This document shows positions 23,732-32,854 of a stretch of 64,000 bases of DNA, in pieces. The notes under the pieces were generated by a model. That model was not told where the DNA came from, made no database searches, and saw only the letters and a program-made list of their open reading frames with translations. Source of the DNA: Bacillus methanolicus (GTDB taxonomy: Bacteria > Bacillota > Bacilli > Bacillales > Cytobacillaceae); contig NZ_PNFF01000001.1 of assembly GCF_028888695.1 (NCBI RefSeq), positions 381,501-445,500 on the forward strand, written 5' to 3'. Position numbers and translations under genes: made by a program. Numbering within the stretch: position 1 is the stretch's first letter; the number at the start of each line of letters is the position of its first letter.

Positions 23732-26653
23732 ATGGCCAAGACAATTTCCTGTATCTATGAAGATACAATTCAACTCAAGTCTTTTATTGAGGAACAAGGT
23801 TTATGCAAGTATCCTAACCTGTTAGTACAAGTTTTTTCAGGCATTTTGAATAAGGAAGCCATTATGGAATTGCAAACTTTCTTAAGTAAAAAACTTCCGG
23901 CCGCCACTGTTATAGGCTGTACAACAGATGGGGAAATATTTGAAGGAACTATTGCTGAGGGAAAAATTGTATTGTCTTTTACAATTTTTGAAAAAACAAA
24001 ATTAAAATCCTTTCTCCTCCATAATGATTGGTTTGCCGGCAGTTTTGAAATGGGAAAAGAGCTTTCAGCAAGGCTATCCGCTTTTGATACGAAGACCGTC
24101 ATCTTGTTCCCGACAAGTTTTGAGATCGACGTGCAGGAAATGCTTGAAGGAATTTGTGACGGAAATCCTGAACTTGTTGTTTCCGGAGGCGTTGCCGGAG
24201 ATAACGGCCATTATAATGAAGCTTTTGTTTTTACAGAAAAAGAGTTAACAAGTAAAGGTGTTGCAGCAGTTGCCTTGCAAAGCGAGCATCTGAAGTTCCA
24301 TACATATTCGAATCATAAATGGCAGGAAATCGGAAAATCATTTACTGTCACGAAAGCAAGCGGAACAACGATTTATTCGATTGACAATAAAAAGCCGCTT
24401 CAAATTCTCTCAAATTATTTGGGGGAAAGTTTTGTTAATGATTTGCCCCAATCGGGGGTAGAATTTCCGTTTCTACTAGACAATAAGGGAGAAAAAATTT
24501 CCGTCTTTATTGTGAAGGTGCTTAAGAACGGAGCCATTGTCGTTAACAGAAGTGTAAAAGAAGGAGAAAAGCTTACATTCGCATATATAAATGTCGAATC
24601 GATCGTTGAAAATTCGCTGCAAAATATGAAGAGTTTGTCGAAAAAGCCGGTAGAAACTATTTTTGTCTACAATTGTATGGCTAGAAAACGTTTGTTCAGG
24701 CATTTTTCAGAGGAAGAAATGAGAATGCTGAATCAAATTGCACCGATAACGGGCTTTTTCTCATACGGTGAAATATTTTACAATGGGAAAAATGATCCTC
24801 ATGTTGTCGGACATTCTCTCACCTATCTGGCCTTGTCAGAAAATGCTAATCAGATTCCGGAAAAACCTTTAACTTTTAAATACGATATTCCTGTTAATAT
24901 GAAAAACATCGTTAGTTTAACTCATTTGATGCAGGCTTCACAAAAAGATATCCGGATATTGAATGAGAATTTAAAGGTATCAGAGCAATACTACAGGTCG
25001 CTTTTTGATAATAATACAGATTTTGTCTATTCAACAGATTTGCAAGGGAATATTACGAGTGTAAATTCTTCTTTTATTAAGACTTTTGGTTTCAGTGAAA
25101 ATGAAATTATCGGCAAGTCTGCGTTGAAATTCATTAGCCCGGATGACATTCCAAGAGTAAGAATGCATTTTTTCAGGGCATTAAGAGGAAAGGAACAATA
25201 CTATAATATTGAAATCCGGAATAAATCGGGCGAAGTCTCTTTGTTTCAAATTAAGAACATTCCCATTACGATTAATGGAGAAACGACTGGGATATATGGC
25301 ATTGGACGAAATATTACCCAGCAGAAAATAAATGAAGAAAAAATAACGAAGCTTGCTTATTTTGATCATGATACCGGATTGCCAAACAGGATGAGATTTA
25401 CAGAAAAGTTGGAAGAACTTCTTTCAAGGGCGAAAAAGAAAAATAGGAAACTTGCTGTCCTTTTTATAGATATTGACCGCTTTAAAATAATTAATGACAG
25501 CCTTGGCCATTATGCAGGTGATATAATTCTTAAAGAGCTGGCTGAAAGAATTCAAGAGGCTCTTCCAAGCGGTTCGCTACTCGGGCGTTTTAGCGGTGAC
25601 AAATTTTCTTTGGTTCTAACAAAGCAAGTGTCGATTGAAGAAGTCATGAAAACAGGGACTCAGATTTTGCAAAACATTTCAAAGCCGATATTTATGAATA
25701 GTCAAGAGTTTTTTTTAACAGCAAGTATAGGGGTCAGCTGGTATCCGGGAGACGGCCTTGACGAACATACTCTTCTAAAAAATGCTGACATTGCGATGAA
25801 TCGTTCGAAAAATAACGGAGGGAATCGGATTACTTTCTTTTCGAATGAAATGAATGATGAAGCATTAATTCGCCTTGAGATGGAGAGTTATTTAAGAAAG
25901 GCTTTGAAAAAAAATGAATTTTTCCTTTGCTACCAGCCATTGATTAATTTGCATTCAGGGGAAATCTACGGGAGCGAGGCTTTAATCCGATGGGAACATC
26001 CTAAGCTTGGTCTTGTATCTCCGGGAGAATTTATTCCACTCGCTGAGGAGACCGGATTAATTGAAGAAATTGGAAGTTGGGTGCTTCGAACGGCTTGCAA
26101 GCAAAATAAGCAGTGGCACGATATGGGATTAGGAAAGATGTCGATATCTGTAAATGTATCAGCCCATCAATTTCAGCAGACTAATTTCTTATCGGAAGTT
26201 AAAAAAGCGATCGAGGAATCAGGTCTTTCACCTGAATATTTAATACTTGAACTGACAGAAAGCGCCATGCTTCAAAATATCGACTACAGCATTTCAGTGA
26301 TGAAATCTCTGCAGGAATTTGGCGTAAAGGTTTCCATTGATGATTTTGGAACAGGATATTCTTCATTAAGTTATTTGCGAAACTTGCCAATTAATACGTT
26401 GAAAATTGACCGCTCTTTTGTAGATAAATTACATATTGATACATTAGACATTGCGATTGTGAGAGCAATTATTACGATGAGCCACGGACTTGCGGTGGAA
26501 GTTGTTGCGGAAGGAGTTGAGACGAAAGAGCAAATTGAGCTTTTGCGGGAATTAAATTGCCACTATGCACAGGGGTATTATATTCATAAACCTCTGTCGA
26601 CAAATGAATTTGAAAATGTTTTGAGAAAAACAGCAACAACTGCATATAACTGA
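23732..26653 (+). CDS. FIST-PAS-GGDEF-EAL c-di-GMP phosphodiesterase
   Basis: A 973-residue soluble multidomain protein: FIST N and C sensory domains (about 1-380), PAS (about 415-530), GGDEF (about 540-705) and EAL (about 715-965). The GGDEF site is degenerate, reading SGDKF at 621-625, with Lys in place of the metal-binding Glu, so cyclase activity is unlikely. The EAL site looks intact: SEALIRWEHP, LELTES, IDDFGTGYSS, KIDRSF and VVAEGVET are all present. The protein therefore most likely hydrolyses c-di-GMP in response to a small molecule, possibly an amino acid, sensed by FIST. The ATG at 23732 follows TGGTGATCAT. The gene stands alone between yisL and an lnr-like cassette, so it appears to be an insertion relative to B. 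subtilis. Confidence 0.93.
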   Translation: MAKTISCIYEDTIQLKSFIEEQGLCKYPNLLVQVFSGILNKEAIMELQTFLSKKLPAATVIGCTTDGEIFEGTIAEGKIVLSFTIFEKTKLKSFLLHNDWFAGSFEMGKELSARLSAFDTKTVILFPTSFEIDVQEMLEGICDGNPELVVSGGVAGDNGHYNEAFVFTEKELTSKGVAAVALQSEHLKFHTYSNHKWQEIGKSFTVTKASGTTIYSIDNKKPLQILSNYLGESFVNDLPQSGVEFPFLLDNKGEKISVFIVKVLKNGAIVVNRSVKEGEKLTFAYINVESIVENSLQNMKSLSKKPVETIFVYNCMARKRLFRHFSEEEMRMLNQIAPITGFFSYGEIFYNGKNDPHVVGHSLTYLALSENANQIPEKPLTFKYDIPVNMKNIVSLTHLMQASQKDIRILNENLKVSEQYYRSLFDNNTDFVYSTDLQGNITSVNSSFIKTFGFSENEIIGKSALKFISPDDIPRVRMHFFRALRGKEQYYNIEIRNKSGEVSLFQIKNIPITINGETTGIYGIGRNITQQKINEEKITKLAYFDHDTGLPNRMRFTEKLEELLSRAKKKNRKLAVLFIDIDRFKIINDSLGHYAGDIILKELAERIQEALPSGSLLGRFSGDKFSLVLTKQVSIEEVMKTGTQILQNISKPIFMNSQEFFLTASIGVSWYPGDGLDEHTLLKNADIAMNRSKNNGGNRITFFSNEMNDEALIRLEMESYLRKALKKNEFFLCYQPLINLHSGEIYGSEALIRWEHPKLGLVSPGEFIPLAEETGLIEEIGSWVLRTACKQNKQWHDMGLGKMSISVNVSAHQFQQTNFLSEVKKAIEESGLSPEYLILELTESAMLQNIDYSISVMKSLQEFGVKVSIDDFGTGYSSLSYLRNLPINTLKIDRSFVDKLHIDTLDIAIVRAIITMSHGLAVEVVAEGVETKEQIELLRELNCHYAQGYYIHKPLSTNEFENVLRKTATTAYN

Positions 26654-26752
26654 ATTCGGGTCGGGGGGCCGGTTCCCCCACTTCATTAACTCTTTCATGC
26701 AACACGGGTCAGATCCTCACTGTGTTAATTCGGTAAAGGCCATCTTGTTTCC

Positions 26753-26780
26753 AAGTCTGCCTTAGGGCAGGCTTCTTTTA
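26753..26780 (+). terminator. Terminator ahead of the lnr-like cassette
   Basis: AAGTCTGCC at 26753-26761 pairs with GGCAGGCTT at 26766-26774, followed by CTTTTATT. A second GGGGG/CCCCC hairpin without a T run lies at 26664-26679, just after the EAL gene. Confidence 0.75.
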
Positions 26781-26862
26781 TTATTCAATTTTATGTTGAC
26801 GAATATTATGAAATTTATAACAATTAAGATATAAATATACAAATGAGAAGGAGGATGTTTTT

Positions 26863-27984
26863 CTGCCGGTTTATTTTCGTTTACTGTATTTATTGCTTTT
26901 ATGGGGCGGAGCTTTTAGCTTCTTTCTGCATACTTCCAGCATGTCGATATTCCTGTTCTTTTGTACCGCATCACTTGCCTTATACTTTATAATTCCAATT
27001 ATTAAAAAGCAATGGATTCCATACTGGATCTTATCTTATTCTTCAGCCGCTGCCCTCTTGTTAACAGAAGACATGCCTTTTTGGATTTTTGTTGCAATTA
27101 CTTTCTTTTACGTTTTTGAAGCGGGTCGGGATTTAAAGCCTGCAAACTTTCGGGCACTTTTGTTTTCAATTTTTATATTCATAGGAGCAATATTTTATTT
27201 TCATTATTCATTTTATTATTGGTGTATTTACATAGCAATCTCGCTAGTTTTCTCAACGGTTCTTTTTTATTACAACAGCCTCCAATATGAGCTCTTTTAT
27301 CGGCGTGACTTGTATGACCAACTTCTCGATGAATATAGAAAGCTAAAAAGACTTGCTCTTGAAAATGAACGGACCGCCAGGCTTGAAGAGCGGACGCGTA
27401 TTGCAAGAGAGATGCATGATTCCGTAGGGCATAAGCTTACAGCATTAAATATGCAGATTGGGATCATGCTTGCCGAGAAAAAAACAGACTTACTTTTGCA
27501 AATGAAGGAAATGGTTGAAGGCAGCCTTAAAGAAACGAGAAGGGCAGTACGTGCCCTCGAAATGGATGAGATCGAAGGAATTTCTTCGGTGATCCACTTA
27601 ATTCGGAAACTGGAGGCCGAAAGCCATTTAAGAGTACATTTTACAACTAAGCAGGGAGTTCTCGGTGTCTCTTTATCAAACCATCACAGCGTTGTATTGT
27701 ACAGGGTGATTCAGGAAGCATTAACAAACGCAATGAAGCATGCATTTTCCAAAGAAGTGTATGTTACCCTAGGTGTCTCGCCCATCGGACAAATAACTTT
27801 TGAAATAAAAAATAAAATCCATTCGCATAAACCTTTCCATGAAGGATTCGGGTTGAGGAATATAAAGGAGCGGATGAATGAAATCGGCGGTAAAATTGCT
27901 ATTTTTCAAACAGACAATCATTTTATTGTTCAAGGAATTATGCCGGGAGAAGGTGAGAAGCTTGATTCGAATTTTGCTGGTTGA
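26863..27984 (+). CDS. lnrJ: LnrJ-like sensor histidine kinase (HisKA_3/DesK type)
   Basis: A kinase of about 373 residues with five or six N-terminal membrane helices, a HisKA_3 dimerisation domain carrying the phospho-accepting His in REMHDSVGHKL, and a HATPase with VIQEALTNAMKHAF and GFGLRNIKERM. The start is unusual. AAGGAGG at 26848-26854 lies eight bases before an in-frame CTG at 26863, giving MPVYFRLLYLLLLWGG. An ATG at 26855 touches the ribosome site and is in another frame, and the next standard in-frame codon, TTG at 26893, has no site. Together with the next four genes it forms the same set as B. subtilis lnrJKLMN (yfiJKLMN), which senses and resists linearmycins and related polyenes. 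It overlaps the regulator gene by 23 bases. Confidence 0.85.
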   Translation: MPVYFRLLYLLLLWGGAFSFFLHTSSMSIFLFFCTASLALYFIIPIIKKQWIPYWILSYSSAAALLLTEDMPFWIFVAITFFYVFEAGRDLKPANFRALLFSIFIFIGAIFYFHYSFYYWCIYIAISLVFSTVLFYYNSLQYELFYRRDLYDQLLDEYRKLKRLALENERTARLEERTRIAREMHDSVGHKLTALNMQIGIMLAEKKTDLLLQMKEMVEGSLKETRRAVRALEMDEIEGISSVIHLIRKLEAESHLRVHFTTKQGVLGVSLSNHHSVVLYRVIQEALTNAMKHAFSKEVYVTLGVSPIGQITFEIKNKIHSHKPFHEGFGLRNIKERMNEIGGKIAIFQTDNHFIVQGIMPGEGEKLDSNFAG

Positions 27985-28594
27985 GGATCAGAGTATTGTT
28001 CGTCAAGGACTTAAGATGATTATTGAACAAGATGATGAATTCACTGTAGTAGGAGAAGCGGAAAATGGAAGAGAAGCTATTGCCTTCCTTGAACAGCTGG
28101 CAGTCGATGTTGTTTTGATGGATATTCGTATGCCTGTCATGAATGGTCTCGAAGCAGCCCATAAAATGAAACAAAGATGGCCGGAAATAAAAATAATCAT
28201 CCTGACAACCTTTAACGATGAAGAATATGCTTTACAGGCATTCAAGGACGGGGTAAGCGGGTTTTTGTTAAAAACAGCTGATGGGCCAAAATTAATACAT
28301 TCGATTAGAAGCTCGATAAACGGCGGGATTTCGATTCATGAACAAGTAGCAGCAAAAGTGATGCCAAAGCTTTTGCACAAGCCGGAAGCACCCCCTGTAA
28401 ATCTCCCATTAACGCCTAGGGAATTAGAAATCACAAAATTGGTCGGTCAAGGCAAAACAAATAAAGAAATTTCGGCCGAACTGTATTTGTCTATTGGAAC
28501 CGTTAAAAACCATCTGACGCAAATTTTGGATAAATTGGAACTGCGCGATCGAACCCAGCTTGCCATTTTTGCAGTAAAGAATAATATCATATAA
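27962..28594 (+). CDS. lnrK: LnrK-like response regulator (NarL/LuxR family)
   Basis: A 210-residue response regulator. The receiver domain starts MIRILLVEDQSIVRQG, has the phosphoacceptor Asp in VVLMDIRMPVMNG, and Lys in GFLLKTADG. The C-terminal LuxR-type HTH reads LTPRELEITKLVGQGKTNKEI. The TTG at 27962 is chosen because AAGGTG lies about six bases upstream and this gives the usual length; a GTG at 27953 is possible. It overlaps the kinase gene, and a hairpin separates it from the downstream ABC genes it presumably activates, as LnrK does for lnrLMN. Confidence 0.9.
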   Translation: MIRILLVEDQSIVRQGLKMIIEQDDEFTVVGEAENGREAIAFLEQLAVDVVLMDIRMPVMNGLEAAHKMKQRWPEIKIIILTTFNDEEYALQAFKDGVSGFLLKTADGPKLIHSIRSSINGGISIHEQVAAKVMPKLLHKPEAPPVNLPLTPRELEITKLVGQGKTNKEISAELYLSIGTVKNHLTQILDKLELRDRTQLAIFAVKNNII

Positions 28595-28605
28595 GATTTT
28601 GAGCA

Positions 28606-28636
28606 AAAACCATGACCCTGGTCATGGTTTTCTCGT
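28606..28636 (+). terminator. Hairpin between lnrK and lnrL
   Basis: AAAACCATGACC at 28606-28617 and GGTCATGGTTTT at 28620-28631 form a perfect 12-base stem with a two-base loop. The following bases are only moderately T-rich, so it may attenuate rather than fully stop transcription into the exporter genes. The next 70 bases would hold any separate lnrLMN promoter; I see no clear one. Confidence 0.7.
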
Positions 28637-28708
28637 TATTTCATGACGGAAGATAGTATATGCGTTTTTTTAAACGATATATCATTTTATTGAAAAGGAG
28701 GAGATTGA

Positions 28709-29641
28709 ATGTTAGAGGTTGTCAATCTTTCAAAGCATTTTAAAAATAAAAAGGCAGTAAATAGTGTAAATTTGTATCTGGAACAGGGTGAAACGGTCGG
28801 TTTGCTCGGACCGAACGGAGCAGGAAAGTCTACTACCATTTCGATGATTTCTTCGCTAATCCGTCCTACGTATGGAGATATTAGACTCGGGAATAACAGC
28901 ATTTTAAATACGCCTGAAAAACTTAGGAAAATATTAGGGGTTGTACCTCAAGAGGTGGCCTTGTATATGGAATTAACAGCCCGCGAAAATTTAGAATTTT
29001 TTGGCGCTATTCATCAAATACCGAAACAAGAGTTAAGAATGCGGATAGAAGAAGTTTTGGAGATTATTGGTTTAAAAGACAGAGAGAAAGAGCTTGTCAA
29101 AACATTTTCCGGAGGAATGAAAAGGAGGCTGAATATCGGGGCAGCGCTTCTTCATAATCCGGAAATTGTCATCATGGATGAACCGACCGTCGGGATTGAC
29201 CCTCAATCGCGAAATTATATTCTTGAAACAGTAAAACGATTGAATAAAGAGAAAAATATGACGGTTTTATATACGAGCCACTACATGGAGGAAGTGGAAT
29301 ATTTATGTGATCGGATTTACATTATGGATAACGGCCGAATCATTGCATCAGGAACAAAAGAAGAAATTAAAAGTATTTTATCCCAAGAACAGTCCATTTC
29401 TATTAAAGTAGAAATGCTGAAAGGAAATTTTCTGGAGGCTCTGGAACAAATACCCGGAATTAAGGACATTTCTGCAAAAGAACCGTATGTTACGGTCATT
29501 GTCCCAAAACAGATTCATATTTTAAAAGATATTTTTAAAGCTGCTGAAGAAACCGAAACGAATATAGTTTCTGTCAATATTGAAACCCCTACATTAGAGG
29601 ATGTTTTTCTCCACTTAACAGGCAGACAATTAAGGGATTAG
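28709..29641 (+). CDS. lnrL: LnrL-like ABC exporter ATPase
   Basis: A 310-residue ABC ATPase of the drug-exporter (CcmA/DrrA) type. Walker A is GPNGAGKST, the signature FSGGMKRRLNIG, Walker B IVIMDEPTVGIDP, and the switch His is in YTSHYMEEVEYL. A C-terminal extension of about 80 residues after the ATPase core is typical of LnrL/DrrA. AAAGGAGGAGA precedes the ATG. Followed by two ABC-2 permeases, it forms an exporter of LnrLMN type, which in B. subtilis protects against linearmycins, nystatin-like polyenes and other lipid-like antibiotics. Confidence 0.92.
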   Translation: MLEVVNLSKHFKNKKAVNSVNLYLEQGETVGLLGPNGAGKSTTISMISSLIRPTYGDIRLGNNSILNTPEKLRKILGVVPQEVALYMELTARENLEFFGAIHQIPKQELRMRIEEVLEIIGLKDREKELVKTFSGGMKRRLNIGAALLHNPEIVIMDEPTVGIDPQSRNYILETVKRLNKEKNMTVLYTSHYMEEVEYLCDRIYIMDNGRIIASGTKEEIKSILSQEQSISIKVEMLKGNFLEALEQIPGIKDISAKEPYVTVIVPKQIHILKDIFKAAEETETNIVSVNIETPTLEDVFLHLTGRQLRD

Positions 29642-29652
29642 GAGGAGATCGC

Positions 29653-30921
29653 ATGCTGCTTCAAATAATAAAAAAAGATTTATTAATGTTTTGGCGGCGT
29701 CCCCGTGAATTGATTTTACTTCTTCTAATGCCATTTGTTTTAATCAGCATTCTCGGCAATGCTCTCGGGGCTGTTATCAATGGGGAGATTCCTGATATAA
29801 GCGTGAAGGCAGGAATTATACAAAAGGACAATCCCGAAAAAGGAATTAAGCAGATCATGGCAGACATAAACAGTCTGCCCATATCCGATGATCAAAAAAA
29901 TCAGATAAAAGAAGGAATCAGCAAGTTTCATCCGATCGCTGTCTTAACGGAAGAAATTTTTAAAAGCAAAGAATTAAAAGACATCATCAAAGTGGAGCAA
30001 ATCTCTGAGCAGGACGCCAAAAAAAATAAAAAACAATATAGCGGCATTATCGAAATACCGGAGAATTTTACGTATGACTTTTACCGGAAAGCTTTTTTTC
30101 ACGAAAAAAAAGAACCGCAGATAAAGGTTCAATTAAATGAATCCGAAGGAATTGAAGCTGGAGTGCTTCGGGATATTCTATCGACCTTTCAGCAAGACAT
30201 GTCATTGATGGTTGCGGCAAATTCGAATGGATTTAACCCGGATAGCATGGAATTGCTTAAACAAACGCATCAGAGTTTGGGCTCAATCGAAACGATTTCA
30301 GCGAAAGAACCTATTAGTGCTGTTGACTATTATGCAATAGGAATGAGTGTCATGTTTATCTTTTATGTGGCTTCAACAGTTGCCACTTATGCTTATGCAC
30401 AAAAAGAAAGTCTTATTTTTAATCGGATTATACTTGCAAATGTGCCAGTCTTTATCTTTTTCACAGGAATTTTTGTTTCAGCAGTGATAGTCTCCTTTTG
30501 TCAGCTGAACATTCTTTATGGCCTTGCCGCAGTCATTTTCAAGGTGCACTGGCCAAATATCATAAATTATTTGGCAATTACTGTTGCGCTGTCGCTTATG
30601 ATTGGAGGCTTTGCCGTGTTTTTATCTGCTTTAAGCTATCGCTGCAATTATGAAAAGACTTCAAGTATCTTCTCTTCATTTCTAGTGCCAATTTTTACTT
30701 TTGCAGGAGGCGGTTACTTTCCTGTCTCGCAATTGGGAAAATCGTTTGAAGAATTCAGCAGTTACACGCCGGTTGGCGCAGGAATAACTGCTTACTTAAA
30801 GGCGATGCAGGGGTATCCAATTGGAAATATATATAAAGAACTGCTGGCAATCGTGATTTTGGCAATGATTCTTATTGCATTTGCATTGATTCTCCAGCCA
30901 AAAAGAGGTGAAGCGGTATGA
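29653..30921 (+). CDS. lnrM: LnrM-like ABC-2 permease
   Basis: A 422-residue ABC-2 type permease with one N-terminal helix (about residues 20-40), a large extracytoplasmic domain of about 180 residues, then five C-terminal helices. The segment GGGYFPVSQLGKSFEEFSSYTPVGAGITAY is the usual ABC-2 motif region. It starts 11 bases after lnrL with GGAGGAGA ahead of the ATG and overlaps the next permease by four bases. Together with LnrN it should form the transmembrane channel of the exporter. The extracytoplasmic domain is the most likely place for substrate or signal recognition. Confidence 0.88.
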   Translation: MLLQIIKKDLLMFWRRPRELILLLLMPFVLISILGNALGAVINGEIPDISVKAGIIQKDNPEKGIKQIMADINSLPISDDQKNQIKEGISKFHPIAVLTEEIFKSKELKDIIKVEQISEQDAKKNKKQYSGIIEIPENFTYDFYRKAFFHEKKEPQIKVQLNESEGIEAGVLRDILSTFQQDMSLMVAANSNGFNPDSMELLKQTHQSLGSIETISAKEPISAVDYYAIGMSVMFIFYVASTVATYAYAQKESLIFNRIILANVPVFIFFTGIFVSAVIVSFCQLNILYGLAAVIFKVHWPNIINYLAITVALSLMIGGFAVFLSALSYRCNYEKTSSIFSSFLVPIFTFAGGGYFPVSQLGKSFEEFSSYTPVGAGITAYLKAMQGYPIGNIYKELLAIVILAMILIAFALILQPKRGEAV

Positions 30922-32012
30922 TAGGAATTATGATTGGGAAATTCAGGCTTCTGCTGCGAAAACCGGGTGCATTGATCACCACGACTCTTATTTGCATGGC
31001 ATTTGCGTTTATGATCGGGAAAGCAGGATTTGATAAAGCGGAAATTCCCGTTTACAGTTCGATGGAAGCTGATGAACTTAAATTATATCTTAATCAGCTA
31101 AACAAGGGGGATGTCTTTCGATTTAAGCCAACAACAGAAGAGGAAGTAAAAGAAAGGGTTTCCGAGGGAAAAGTTGAAGCAGGCGTTCAACTTGAAAAAA
31201 GCAAATATACAATTTATATTGCAAGAAATTCAGAAAATATTCCATTGCTTGAGCAATATGTAAAAGCTTTTTACAAACAAATATTCAAACAAAAGGCAAT
31301 GGAAGGTATTTCCGGGGAATCGACTGACTCCAACAGAAAAACCGATGCCCAATGGCCCGAAATATTTAGTCTGAAAACATCCTATTTTGATAACAAAGAA
31401 AAGCCGGCTTATAACCAGGCGCTTCAATCATTATTTGGATTTACTTTATTTTTTGTCATTTATACGATAGGTTTTAATGTTGTCGATATATTAAATGAAA
31501 AACAGATGGGAATATGGGATCGGATTATTATTTCACCTACTTCAAAAGTTGCTGTCTATACGGCCAACTTACTTTATAGTTTTCTTATTGGCTACGTGCA
31601 AGTGGTATTCATTTTTTTTGTGTTCCGCTATGGAGCCGGAGTTGATTTTCAAGGTGCTTTCGGAAAAACACTTCTCATTATTATACCTTACCTCTTTTCT
31701 ATTGTTGCGTTAACGATATTGCTGACAGGTTTAGTAAAAACGACGGGGCAGTTTAATGCGCTGCTGCCGTTGATTGGTGTAAGTTTTGCGATGCTCGGGG
31801 GTGCGTATTGGCCGCTTGAAATTGTAAGTTCGGAATTGCTTCTGGCAATTTCGAAAGTAATTCCGGTAACGTATGGCATGGAGCTATTAAAAGGTGCTGT
31901 CATTTCTAAGTTTTCGCTGCAAGAGCTGTTATATCCAATTGGTATATTGTTATTAATGGGCGTCGTTATGATGGGTATTGGAATAAGGCTTATTGAAAGA
32001 AGGCATGTTTAG
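30918..32012 (+). CDS. lnrN: LnrN-like ABC-2 permease
   Basis: A 364-residue paralogue of the upstream permease with the same plan: an N-terminal helix, an extracytoplasmic domain (about 40-175), then five or six helices with LGGAYWPLEIVSSE as the conserved region. The ATG overlaps the lnrM stop by four bases, so translation is coupled. It ends the cassette; no normal terminator follows, but the palindromic element at 32030-32127 begins 18 bases after the stop and could act as one. Confidence 0.88.
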   Translation: MIGIMIGKFRLLLRKPGALITTTLICMAFAFMIGKAGFDKAEIPVYSSMEADELKLYLNQLNKGDVFRFKPTTEEEVKERVSEGKVEAGVQLEKSKYTIYIARNSENIPLLEQYVKAFYKQIFKQKAMEGISGESTDSNRKTDAQWPEIFSLKTSYFDNKEKPAYNQALQSLFGFTLFFVIYTIGFNVVDILNEKQMGIWDRIIISPTSKVAVYTANLLYSFLIGYVQVVFIFFVFRYGAGVDFQGAFGKTLLIIIPYLFSIVALTILLTGLVKTTGQFNALLPLIGVSFAMLGGAYWPLEIVSSELLLAISKVIPVTYGMELLKGAVISKFSLQELLYPIGILLLMGVVMMGIGIRLIERRHV

Positions 32013-32029
32013 GAAAAGGAACAAAGGAA

Positions 32030-32127
32030 CTGACTCATAAGGGTCTGACTCCCTCCGGCAATAACAATATATTAGTGATTTTCTATATATTGTATTGGAG
32101 GGGTCTGACCCTTTGCATTTGAGTCAG
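32030..32127. mobile_element. MITE/REP-like palindromic element, copy 1
   Basis: A 98-base imperfect palindrome with perfect 8-base ends CTGACTCA and TGAGTCAG, then AAGGGTCTGACTCCCTCC on the left against GGAGGGGTCTGACCCTT on the right, then AT-rich arms (CAATATAT and ATATATTG). It has no coding capacity. Related copies lie at 45158-45234 and 47884-48000. It occupies the gap between lnrN and the DUF2777 gene. Confidence 0.8.
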
Positions 32128-32134
32128 CTTTGTA

Positions 32135-32698
32135 TTATGATGATATCTTTTCAATTATCATCCGCTTTCCGGTGTTCAAAGTAAATTCAAAACGGTCATT
32201 AATTTTCTCATAATAAGAAAAATGGTGCTGGACGCTGCAAATTTGTTCCTGATTATCAAAAATAATAAAGTTGACACCGCTTTTTCGTTCATTATCCCCC
32301 AAAAAATCAAGATGGTTATAGCAATAAATACAATCATAGATTGAAAACTGCAGCGAATTGAGCGTTGTAACAAACTGGACAAACGCTTCATCATTTATTT
32401 CATTTAATAATTGATCCAACGCAAAAATTAAATGTTTTCGGATCCTAATTAAATCCTGATCCTTTAAATAATGGACCTCATCTCCGAATCCGATTTTTCC
32501 ATCTTCAAACAAAATTCCTTTTTTCCATCTGTTATGCCGGAAGATTTCAATCTCCTGATGAAGAAGATCATCCAATATTGATGCTTCTTCTGTTTCGCTG
32601 TCAAAGAAAATCCATTGTCCGTTAATATTTTCTACCGTTCCTTCATTAAACGCCCTCATTTGATGCTCAAAAAGCTTTAATCGTTGATGTCGATTCAT
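32135..32698 (-). CDS. DUF2777 family protein
   Basis: A 187-residue soluble protein beginning MNRHQRLKLFEHQ, with NGQWIFFDSETEEASILDD, a VHYLKDQDLIRIRK segment and LNSLQFSIYDCIYCYNHLDFL. I recognise it as the Bacillus-specific DUF2777 family; no function is known. The ATG at 32698 has GGAGG six bases upstream; a longer frame to 32728 lacks a site. Two cysteines in a CIYC-type arrangement could bind metal, but this is not established. It is divergent from asnO. Confidence 0.8.
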   Translation of the reverse strand: MNRHQRLKLFEHQMRAFNEGTVENINGQWIFFDSETEEASILDDLLHQEIEIFRHNRWKKGILFEDGKIGFGDEVHYLKDQDLIRIRKHLIFALDQLLNEINDEAFVQFVTTLNSLQFSIYDCIYCYNHLDFLGDNERKSGVNFIIFDNQEQICSVQHHFSYYEKINDRFEFTLNTGKRMIIEKISS

Positions 32699-32854
32699 GA
32701 CTGACCTCCATGAAAATTGCCTCACCATCCTTTGTAGACAGTTTTCGCGAAATTTATAACTATATATCGGAATAATTAGGACAATTAACCATAATTATAA
32801 GCATTGCATAAAATAAAAGCATGTTATTTGTTCCGCTAAGAAAGGATGAGGACG

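Noticed and set aside
26650-26740. Fourth copy of the palindromic GGGTCTGAC element
   Set aside because: Only a single GGGTCAGATCC is present with no matching arm; too weak to call.
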